A stretch of DNA of 64,000 bases from Eleusine coracana subsp. coracana (Eukaryota > Streptophyta > Magnoliopsida > Poales > Poaceae), in NCBI GenBank assembly GCA_032690845.1, contig CM064417.1:39624432-39688431 (forward strand). Reading direction: 5' to 3'. Made by a program: the position numbers and the translations under genes. Below are positions 48,631-59,298 of the stretch, in pieces. Below the pieces are notes generated by a model that was not told where the DNA came from, did not search any database, and saw only the letters and a program-made list of their open reading frames with translations. The number at the start of each line of letters is the position of its first letter. Positions within the stretch are counted from its first letter, which is position 1.

Positions 48631-51600
48631 TTAAGCAAGGATAAACTCCTCATCTTGGAAGGAAAGCTGGGGTTCTTCTTGGTAGGGATGAACTACTTTG
48701 TTGATCTCATCCGCAGTGAGTGTTTCATGCTCCAGCAGTGCATTCGCTAATGCATGTAATTGCTTCTCATGCTGAAAATAAGTTCACAAAGATGAATCAG
48801 CATTAAGTAAACTACAAGATGAACCTTCTTAAGCGAAATACATCATTATTATGGTTGAGAGATGGACCTTCTTAAGTAAACGCTTGACCCGCTCATAAGC
48901 TTCTCTTAGGAGTTTTACCACCTGCAAGGGCATCTGATCAGACAATACAAGAGGAAACTATAACCAGATTGACAATACAGCCACCCTCTGGACATTCATT
49001 ATTAGTAACTTACTACTCGCTCGGGTTTTGTTTTGTTAATGTTGGTTAGTTCAAAAACACAAGCAATATACCACTGACAACTCGAGAATGGATGAACCAT
49101 ACAACACGAGCAACATTTAACCAAAAATATCGGAATGAGCCTCCCTAAATGTATAGACAGATGAAATAGTAAAACCAAAATGTTATGACTCAGCATAAGA
49201 TGACAAATTACCTCGGCATCTATCCTTGATTGCATCTCTACACTTGGTCGGTCTTTCACATGCACAGGACCAATAGTATCGCTCATCCCACAGTTTGATA
49301 CCTATACAATCATAGTTACGTATAAGGAACTTAAAACACCTAATAAGAATATGTTGTCCAGGAGTTGAATAATCACCATGTACTGAGCAAGCTCTGTTGC
49401 AGTATGAAGATCATTTCTTGCCCCAGTAGTAACATTGTCTTCCCCAAAGATGAGTTCTTCAGCAACCCTCCCTCCCATGCAAACGTCAAGACGTGCAAGG
49501 AGTTGCCTCTTGCTAATAGAAGTCTCATCCTGTGAAGGGAGTTGTGTGACCATTCCAAGGGCAGAACCACGAGGAAGGATAGTTGCCTTGTGAATGGGGT
49601 GAGCACCCTGGGTGTTGAGGGCAACAATCGCATGTCCACTTTCATGGTAGGCAGTAAGCTAAAGCACAAAAACAATTACAGTTATACATTAGAATTCACA
49701 ATTTGTTCAATCTATATATTAAAACACTATTTACATGTTAAAAATAAAAATAAACAAGAATTAACATACCTTTTTCGATTCATCTGATACAAACATTGAT
49801 TTCCTCTCAGTTCCCATAATAATACGATCTTTAGCAAACTCCAACTGTGCAGCAGTCAGCTTGTCAGCACCTTCAACTGCAGCCTTAATTGCTGCAATGT
49901 TTACCAGGTTTGCTAGATCTAACAGGAAGAAACAAAGAAAAGTCAGAACACTGATGCAAAAAAGAACCTTTGACAAGTTTAACAACTTCTCATAAAATCA
50001 AAAATGTGTTGAGTAAATACTCAAAAGGAAATGTTAGTACTTTGGCTCATATAAAACAAAAACAGGACCATGCAGCTGGTAACGAAAAAGAAGCACCCAA
50101 TCCCAGTACCCAAAATAAAAACCTATGGTGCTTATAAAGTGAAATGAAATACAATGCACCCCCTCCAGTTTTAAATCTATGACGTGAAGTTTTTTTTTTT
50201 TTTTTGAAATTGTGAAGACAAGTGTTTAGTTCAAACTGAACTAAGAAAAGAGGTTATAGCATCATATATTAAATGACCAAGTACAAATAAAACAAGGAAA
50301 AATGTGCATACCAGCCCCATTAAAGCCAGGGGTACTACGGGCAATTGCATTGATATCTACATCATTGGCTACCGGCTTGTCTTGCAAATAGAGCTCCAGA
50401 ATATCTTGGCGACCCCGCACATCTGGGCTTGGGACCACAATCTAGTAAAGAAAGGTCAAGAGGGTCAATTAATTTTACATTACATTTAATTCAGCACAAC
50501 TCTCGGAATGATTAATGTTTCTCATCAAATCAGGCAAACATTGGCTAAGGTGACTTACATGCCTATCGAATCTACCAGGTCTTGTGAGTGCAGGGTCTAG
50601 AATGTCTGGCAAGTTTGTCGCAGCCATTACAATTATTCCCTGTATAATAAAAAAGATTAATTGGTTGCAATAGTTGTTTCCAGTGCTCTGTGCAATTACC
50701 TGATAAAGTGATAATGTTACCTCATTTTGTTCAAATCCGTCCATCTCAACAAGGAGTTGATGCAATGTTTTCTTTGTGTGCCCTTCCCACTGCTTTCTAG
50801 TTGAACCCACAGCATCTATTTCATCAATGAAGACAATGCATGGTGCCTGTAAAGAGGAAGTTTGTATAAGCTGACAAAAGCAGAACAATGCAAAATAACA
50901 TATATTTTGAGTTAAACATCATATTTTTCTGAATGGGATTATAAACTTTTCTGATGACAGAAATATAAGGCAACAGTTTAATTGTTTATCCTTATCAAAA
51001 GATCAACCTTGGGCAGGATTGGAAATCCCGGTACACTCTCATGCTCGTTCTTTATTTGACATCTCCATCACCACACAGGTGGAAAATGGAAGAAACACTT
51101 TGTTTTGGTCGGACAGATGGTTCATGATTACTGTTTGAAGGACTTAGCACCTGAAGTGATTGCAAAAGTGCCTAAGAGAGTGATCACTACTAGGACAGTG
51201 GAGCAGGGTCTAAATTACCGGCAGTGGGTGAGAGATATCAGTGGTGGTCTGTCGATTATTGGACTTATTCAATATCTGATGTTGTGGGACATGCTTCGAA
51301 ATTTCGCCCTCACTGAAGCTATGTATCAACATACTTGGAGGCATGACAGTTCCGGGGTCTTCACATCCAAGTCAGCATACAGACAATTCTTTCAAGGGTC
51401 AACTACCTTCGAGCCTTGGCGCTGATTGTGGAAATCTTGGGCACCTCCCAAATGCAAGACGTTCTTGTGGCTGGCTATAAAAGATAAGTGTTGGACTGCT
51501 GATAACCTATCCAAGAGAGGACTTCCTCATCCAGACAAGTGTGTCCTTTGTGATCAAGAGGATGAGACGGCTCAACATATCTTGGTTGGTTGTGTGTTCG

Positions 51601-54600
51601 CAACAGAATTTTGGTATAGTCTCTTCTCTACCTTTGGTTTGCAGCGGCTTGCTCCTGGTAATGAAGTCGACACCTTTGCCAATTGGTGGCGACGAACGAC
51701 CGGACGGGTCGCCAAGGCGAACAGGAAGGGTGTCAACACTCTCATAATTCTAGGAGCTTGGTCACTCTGGAAACACAGAAACTCAGGAGTGTTTGATGGC
51801 GCCACTCCGTCAGTCCAGGGTCTGATGAACAGTCTGAAACATGAAGCTCAACTCTGGACTTTTGCAGGAGCTCGCGGCCTCAAGGAATTAGGCTTAGGTC
51901 GTTTGATTGGGCAAGCCTGAATGTGTTGTGTTGGTCGTCTTTTTTCTGTACCTTAAGTTTAAAAAGCCCATGTAATTTATTTAGACCCCCCTCTGGCCTT
52001 GGTCCCGGCTCGAGGGGGCCATGTACGGACCGCTTTTTCTTCCCTATAATAAAAAGATATGCAGCTCTCCTGTGTATTCGAGAAAAAAAGAAACTAAAGA
52101 GTCCTCAACTTCATAAAAAACAATGCAAAAGAACTGATCTGCTACAGCAGAGTCAAATTATATAGTATAGTAGAAAAAAATCCAACACATCAATCTCTGG
52201 TTGAAAAATCGTAACACAAAGAAAAATGCTGAAGCAGGTAAGCCCATAGAAATGCAAGTTGTGAGGACAAACCTTTTTCTTTGCAGCCTGAAACAAAGAT
52301 CTCACCCGCCGAGCACCAACACCAACAAACCTGAGAAAAAATTATTATAGAAAGTTATGCTTGACCAAGAAAAAAATGACAGTCAGAGATTAAATAAATA
52401 TTATCAGCAGTTCAGCACAAGACCATTAAATTACAAATGTTAGACTTAACAGTTGTTATGAATGCTAATGAGGCATTATTTTAGTATCATTTTAACAGTA
52501 TTGTAGAATTCAAAATTGAAGATTATGTACCACAAGTTATTTTCTGAATCAAGAAAGATAAAAGAGCAATTTGACAGAATAAGATTAGAGAAGAAAGCAA
52601 GAAACGCATACAAGGCCAGATAGTACAGTTAGGGGGATCTTACATCTCCTCAAATTCAGAGCCTGCTCGGTAAAAGAATGGCACACCGGCTTCTCCAGCA
52701 ATAGCCTAAAGCACAAAGCCAGCGTCAGTAAGGTATGCTTGTTCAAGGAAACAGAAGTAACATAGAAATATAGATTAATTACAGCCGGTTGCTCATGTAG
52801 GTTGAAATGAGGGAGGTACATTTTATGCCCTTGGTCTGTATAATAAAACGAAGACCATCGAAAGCAAAACACTAGAAAATGACACGACTCTATGAATAGA
52901 AAGACAAGTGAAAGGCAAAAGAAGTAAAAATGCCAAGTGATGCCTATCAGAGTCTATAAGAAATAAATAAAGCATATCAATTTACCTTTGCAAGCAGTGT
53001 CTTTCCAGTTCCTGGAGCACCAGTCAAAAGTATTCCCTGCAAAAGAAATAAAAAAGAGTTTATGAAACAATAATATTTACAACAGTTTAATCGACAAATA
53101 AAAGAGGATACATTGTCATATAGAGGACCTCACAGAGAGAAAGTGACAACCTGCTACTTTCAGGTGGGCATAGGGTGATTACCTTTGGTAGCTTTCCACC
53201 AAGGCGTGTGAACTTTGAAGGGTTTTTCAGATACTCAACAACTTCTTCAAGTTCCTTTTTTGCATCATCACAACCTTTCACATCTTTAAATGTCTTGACA
53301 TTCTGTAATAACACAGGAGTCATTTGAATATATATATTGGTTTATAAACTGAGAAATTGCATCATTAACAAATAATCATAGTGAAAACAGATACAGACTA
53401 TTTGTTATTTCAAAGTGAAGTATTATATTGTTCCTGTATATAAATCTATTTAACACAATTTGGCTGTATACCTTCTCTGGCATGATATCCTTATTCAACT
53501 CTTTCGGGGAATACGATGAACTAGAACCAACACCTGATGGTCCAATGCCACCTAAGCTACCAATATACTTTTGAAGTGCAGCAGCACCCATTACCCTGAA
53601 ACAAAAATGTAACATTGTGATTAAAAAGAAATTTCGATATGAAAAGTTTGGCCCAAGCAATTAACAATTTTTCATTACATAAGGAACACAAATTGTCCTG
53701 CTCATCTGTACAGAAAAGATAATAGAAGTTCTGAAAGGCTCTCTCTGCTAGTATAACAATTCATATAAAGCACCAACGGCCACTCGACATCTGGGTATGC
53801 CATAAAAACAATTGTGGCTAACTTAAACCATAAAGAGCATGGATATGGGATCTGTATTTAATCTGCATTGGATCACCAAAAGGAATTTAATCTCATAATG
53901 ATGGTTACATCAAACTAAACACATCCCAGTAGCTTGGCCATAACCAATTCAGAAAAAAAAAAAAGGATTGACATGAACATGGGAACAATAAAATAAACAA
54001 GTACGAACTAAAAAAAAACTAGCTAAGAAGAAGTGTGAAAGGTTAGACATACCACATTGCTCCAACAGCAATTGTAAACAATATAGTTGAGAAGATCTCT
54101 TGAGCAAACCGTGTTGACCTACCCGTAGCTTTGGGGTCAACCTAATGAAATAATCAAAACATAATTCAGATCACAAGATGAAAGGTGGCCCCTAACACAT
54201 CAAAATGGTAATGAAATATATACCAACAGCATGATTGAAAGGTTTAACAAACTTACCATTACTACGTGTAATGGTTGCTTTTCTGATATCCCGGGGTTCA
54301 TGAAAGGCTTGTCCTCATTCCCAGATACACGTTGCTTCAATTCTTGCAACTACTGACATAAATGCATATTACTGTAGAAGTAACAATATGACAGAAACTA
54401 TAGTATAGAAGGACAAATAATGATAGGGGTGTTCCCATATTTTTGCAGCAGTGACCATAATGTTTATCTGTATGAAGAAGTGAGGAACAAGACAGTTTTT
54501 ACTTGAAGTTGAAAAAAGTATCCCAAACCTCGATAAATAGCACTTCCATAAATACCTCAAAAATCACAGGGATGTAGATTCAACAAAAGAGCAATATGAT

Positions 54601-55988
54601 TACATGGCATGAACATTTTGTGCCAGGAAAGTGGCTCTTTTGGTTAGAAGTTTAGTAAAGGTTACTAAATGGCATACAGCTTTTGTATTTCCAGCAATAA
54701 ATTATAATAAACTAATGATAAACGCCATCACAAGATTAGAGTTGCGAAGGACACTTACCAGGGCTGGCAGACTTGCAGGCTTCCCAGACTTTTCATCTGG
54801 AAGGTAATCAGCTATAGTGTTCGTGAGAACAAGTGCCCGAAGGTACTCTGCAACGCCTCTGCTATCCACAGCATGGCTTCTTTGCTCAAATCTTTTGATG
54901 ACATCTTCAGGGCTGCCATATTTCAAAAATACAGCAAAAGCAAATCAGAGAACCAGATCATTTTCTAGTTTCAATGTTTCCGTACAATGTGCAGGAAGTG
55001 AAGAATAATACTGTCTAATTCCAATTGGTTGTCAAAACATAGTACCAAAAGATGACAGGGGAAAGGAATTCAAAGCATTTACCAACAATACCACTAATAC
55101 TGATTGTGCAGGTACAAGGACTCGAAGTACAAGAGAAATCAGAGGACTTAGCTACAAATTTCCTAATATTTTAGTTCGTCTACAAATTTATAGCTTTCCC
55201 AAATCATGCTTTCTGCTGTCAAAGACCCGATAATGGGCACCATCAAGCACTCCTTGAATTGTTCTTATTAGTAAATTTTTCCAGGCATATCAACCTATGC
55301 GGTATATCAAGGGCGTAGAATCCACTCGGCATCACACAAATTGGAACTCACATCGGCTAAATTTCTCAAAATCTTCCTACAGTTAAGCTCGTATGTAAGT
55401 CAACAGCTACCCCAGCTGCCTAATTAAACCACTACACAATCCGCAAACAACCACTGAATCAGGATCGCATTTGCCCAATTCTCAATGCAAACCAGCGCAC
55501 CTGGACTTGTTGAGCTCGTGGAGGAGCGCGCTCTGCTTGGCCGCGTCCTTGGGGTTGGCATCCGCCTCGTCGATCAGCCGCTGCAGGCGGCGGTCGGGCC
55601 TCCAGAACGGCCACCAGCTCATCCAGTCGCCCGATACCACCCAGTCGAAGAACCTCCTGACCGCGGCCACAACCGCAGCCGCGACCGCGAGGACCCAGGC
55701 CTTGGCCTTATCCACCAGGTCCTCAAACTCCCCCTTCGGCTCAGGTGGAGTCCCCGCTGCAGCCGTCGCGGGCTCTGGCTCCACTTCCGGCTCGGCCGCC
55801 GATCCCACGGCCGCTGCGGGCGGCTCGGGGGCGGGCTGTGGCGCGTCGGGGGCCAATGCGCGGAGGCAGGGCGGTGCGCGCCGGTGCGCGGGGAAGTGGA
55901 CGGAGGCGGAGGAGATAGGCAGCCGGCGCCGTGAGGGGATGTGCGAGGGGAGCGGGCGGAAGAGGAGGGCGGCCTGGAGCGCGCTCAT
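48631..55988 (-). CDS. FTSH11: FTSH11-type ATP-dependent zinc metalloprotease, 17 exons
   Basis: Exons in gene order: 55988-55501, 54912-54759, 54349-54257, 54141-54053, 53595-53472, 53302-53183, 53036-52986, 52705-52644, 52330-52273, 50846-50721, 50639-50559, 50441-50312, 49918-49770, 49658-49377, 49301-49212, 48921-48868, 48771-48631. Total 2292 bases, 763 residues. Membrane-bound AAA protease; the Arabidopsis orthologue acts in plastid (and mitochondrial) envelopes and is needed for heat tolerance. Seen: Ser/Arg/Pro-rich transit-like N-terminus; two membrane segments (about 90-115 and 238-255); Walker A GAPGTGKT (362-369); Walker B CIVFIDEIDA; the second region of homology ATNLPDILDPALTRPGRFDR; zinc motif HESGH (580-584). 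Phrases such as KQWEGHTKKTLHQLL are specific to FTSH11. Rice calls its probable orthologue FTSH9. The frame is open upstream to an ATG ending at 56090, which is a possible alternative start. Confidence 0.94.
50184..50217 (-). mobile_element. Possible poly(A) micro-insertion on the minus strand, FTSH11 intron
   Basis: GTGAAG at 50184-50189 and 50212-50217 flanks a run of 16 T and GAAATT. Read on the minus strand it is AATTTC plus poly(A), of the same form as the others, but the direct repeat is only six bases. Confidence 0.3.
51006..52096 (+). mobile_element. 5'-truncated L1 LINE in FTSH11 intron 9, antisense to the gene
   Basis: A frame from 51105 to 51920, with one nonsense codon (TGA 51423-51425), encodes the C-terminal end of an L1 reverse transcriptase protein. 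It includes the zinc-binding domain (zf-RVT) with WKSWAPPKCKTFLWLAIKDKC and the CVLCDQEDETAQHILVGC cluster. A 3' UTR of about 150 bases follows, ending in an A-rich tail near 52081-52096. The 5' end near 51006 is approximate and I found no clean target duplication. It makes this intron 1426 bp long. Confidence 0.8.
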
Positions 55989-56617
55989 GGCGGCGGCGAA
56001 GGGGGGCGGAGGCGGAGGAGGGTGGCCGGCGCCGGCGTGTGAGGCGCGTGACTTGGAGCGAGGGGCTCCCTTCCCTTGTTTTTTTCTCACTTTGTGGGTC
56101 TCTCGGTTTTAGTGGACACGAGAAGTAGCCTTATCGTCGCGAGGCGAGGCTGCTCGAGTGCTCGACGGGATGGGGGCCGACGACGGGCGGCGATGGCGGT
56201 TGGCAGGGTTCACGCGAGCCGTTGGTTCCCGGAGGAACTGACGGGGACGGACGGCTCGGGTCGGGGACGATGACGGCTTGACTCGACTCGTCTTGTTGGT
56301 CGGTGCCCGAGCTGGATTCTGGAGGCTGGTCCGTATGGTGCAAAGCAGCAGTGGCACTCCGGCTCAAGCAACGGACCGGATGCAGCCAAGGCAGACAGGA
56401 AGAATGGAATAAATTTGAAAAAGTCCAAGTTTTCACGTGCCAAGCGATCGATTGAGATCGTGTACGCTTGCTTCGTTTAGTCCCATCGTCGATTGTGTAA
56501 AGTAGAAATAATGCATCCTCAATGTCACAGCAATCCGTAATAATAAGAACACACAACACATCTCATCCCCCCGCATCTCATCCCCCGCATCACACTATGC
56601 TCTCGATTTAGATTATA

Positions 56618-56870
56618 TACTTCCTCTGTTTCATAAAGATTGTCGTCCTAAGCCGTTCAAATTTTTGTCCCAAAAATTGTCATTCTCATCTCCCGAGATG
56701 ACTGTGTCCTCAGCTACCACAGGGGATGAGATCCTCTACGGCCTAACTTCCCTTGTTATCTGAACTGAACACCGACTAAACTGGAGTGTGGTGTGTAGCC
56801 TAACTATTGCCTTCTCTTTGGTATCTATGTGAAAATGCAGGACAACATCTTTTTTGACATGGAGGAAGTA
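56618..56870. mobile_element. Stowaway-type MITE
   Basis: TA at both ends. Ends CTTCCTCTGTTTCATAAAGA and the complement of TCTTTTTTGACATGGAGGAAG are inverted repeats that continue into GTCGTCCT/AGGACAAC. About 250 bp. Confidence 0.75.
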
Positions 56871-57170
56871 GTTCTAAAAACAAAATTTTTGCTTAAAATG
56901 TTTGTTACCTCAACAGCGGGCAACTTCAAACTTTAAGATGAGCTTCATTTTTATTTGGTGGCGCTTTCAATCCATACAAACTAAAATATCTAAACTATAT
57001 ATAAAAAAGAGAGCAACCACATGATGCCTAGCAAAGTGTAGTGACAAATAAATTCCCTATGTGCATAAAAGATTGTTCAAATAATCCAATATCAAAGCGA
57101 GAGAGGCACACAACACAATAGAGTAGAACAATGGCTTAACAGGCATAAAACATCATATTTTATAGATTTA

Positions 57171-57360
57171 AGTCGACTGAAAGCTTGATGGTTTGTTACT
57201 TTGTATTTTAATTTTTCTTTATAGGATCATCTATATAATATACTTTAAATTTTAATTTTTATAGAATTATCTATATAATAATTATAAATTATTAGATTTT
57301 GATCAGATGACTCAAAAGGTGATTGAAAGTTACACTCAACATTCAATTAGCTGAAAATTA
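57171..57360. repeat. Dispersed AT-rich repeat, copy B
   Basis: Related to 37121-37260 in the same order, but with an extra roughly 50-bp internal duplication (the ATCTATATAATA segment occurs twice, near 57228 and 57270). Confidence 0.55.
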
Positions 57361-58598
57361 GCAAATGCCATAAAAAATTGTTAGAGGAGTTTATCCTTTA
57401 AAATTGAGTAGGTAATGATACAACATGAGATGCATATGGGTAAATAGTAGGCCACTTGCTATTATTTTTTCAAAGCATCATTCTTTGACCTACAAAAAAG
57501 AAAAAAAATTGATGTTCTAAGAGAGGTCATGTTCAATTAGATTTGGGCCGAATGTTGAGAACATGGGCATTATTTTTAGCATCATATGGACATTCACTTT
57601 GCACTGGGCCGAGTTGTTAGTTGGCTACATTCATCCAATCAACTGGGCCACACTCATCCAATCAACTGGGTCTGCCGACGGTATCATCTCGTTCAGGTCA
57701 TGTAGGATTTGGGCCGGACTGAACATGTAATGTAACAATGCAACGAACAGAAATCATCACGCTTGGTGCGGACATACCGTATAATTTTATGTAAGAAAAA
57801 ACGTGTGTTATGTTAAGTGTATGGGGCAAATAGACTAAACCAGCCAATTTTTCGAACCAAAAATGTTGGTTACCCTCATTCTCGACTCGATTCCCTGTTC
57901 TTCAAATCAAAGCAGCTCTAGTCAACTTTTCAGCATAAGGAGAGGGTGATTATAAACCTGTCAAAAAGTACGGTCTGGAAAAACTTGCGTATTAGCACAA
58001 CTTGTGCCCCAGTTGTTATACGTATGTCTGGGCTGTATAAACTACACCGTGGCTCATATGTTGCTACTGGTATAACACTGCGCTCACCAGAAAATACGGC
58101 GTGCGCTAGATGAATAACGTCCGATCGTGCAGAGCGTGCAAGCGGGGTATGACCGTCTGATGCTGGTGCCTGCTGGTGCGTGGAATCCGCTGGCATCCGT
58201 AGCACGCATGGCGGCCATGGGCGGACCAGCATCAGATCTGGAGCAATCTTGTGCTCGCCGCATGGTCCTCATCATCACCTCCGCCTTTTTCTTCTCTTTC
58301 GTCTCGCCCTTCTTTATTTTTTTTCTCCTTTTGACAAATCACTTCAGCTGCAATACAGTTATTTTTGGAATTTTGTAAGGCTGCGGACACGCTGCATGCA
58401 TGTTTAGCATCTCAACGGAAGAGAAGGGAAGTGAAGAGCGCTGCTAATCCGCGCGCTGGCCGTAAACGTACAGATTAACAGAGCATTATTACAGCTTCAT
58501 CGGTTCGGGGCATGGAAACGAACGGCAGTAATCTTAGTGATGTTATTAATCATGTACTCTACTACTGATGCTTCGTTGGTCCGATCGAAGTATACCAA

Positions 58599-58638
58599 CA
58601 ATGATGCTGTACCATTATAAAAAAAGCAATGATGCTGT
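58599..58638 (+). mobile_element. Poly(A) micro-insertion 5 with 12-bp direct repeats
   Basis: CAATGATGCTGT at 58599-58610 and 58627-58638 flanks only 16 bases, ACCATTAT, seven A and G. Confidence 0.5.
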
Positions 58639-59009
58639 TGGATTGAACGCTCACCGAAAAAACGCGACAGACGTCTGAGTGGCCGGGCAGTAGCGGCAGT
58701 GCAGCCAGAGGAGTGGCGCTGCAACGCCGACGCTCTCGACTCGTGCGGTGACACACCAGGCCATCAGCAACATGCGCCTTGAAAGCGGCACGCGTGTCGG
58801 TCCTGGCCGGTCGTATTCGGCATCACCATCACGGCTTTCCACATGCGCGCTCGCTCTCTCCTTCGTTGCCCTGTGGCCGCGCGCACTGCGAGCCAAAGCG
58901 CAAAACAAAAGCAAAAAAAGAAAAAAAAGTCAGTGCCCATCCATGGATCCCCACTCGGATGTCGGATCCACTGGAGTTGCAGTAGCTTGCAAGCACGCTT
59001 GTAAATCTC

Positions 59010-59060
59010 TCTAGGACTCTACTCTCTCTCTCTCCCCCCGCTCTGTACTCTTCTCCTTGT
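59010..59060 (+). promoter_or_regulatory. Pyrimidine patch upstream of the GH28 gene
   Basis: A CT-rich run (59018-59039 with CTCTCTCTC and CCCCCC) about 260 bp before the start codon. Such Y patches are common near grass transcription starts. No clear TATA box was assigned. Confidence 0.3.
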
Positions 59061-59298
59061 CTGTCCTCGCCGCACCCACGAAAACGGCATCCGTCTGACC
59101 GTATCAGACGGTAATCTAATCCAACCGACCAACCCCCACGTAAATCCGCCCACAAAACGGCTCGCAAAAGCTTTTTCTCGCGTCCTGTTTCCTTCTTCCC
59201 TTCCTCGGAACCCCGGCCAACGCCTCTTGTCACGCGCCTCCCTGGGTGCCCAGAACCTTCTGGAAGGAGCGGTGGGGCACAAACGAGAGCCCCCACAC

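Larger units (their letters stand above)
55989..59298. other. Spacer between FTSH11 and the GH28 gene
   Basis: FTSH11 promoter and leader up to about 56400, then a Stowaway MITE (56618-56870), a dispersed repeat (57171-57360), AT-rich sequence, a poly(A) micro-insertion (58599-58638) and a pyrimidine-rich leader for the GH28 gene. No convincing gene. Confidence 0.45.
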
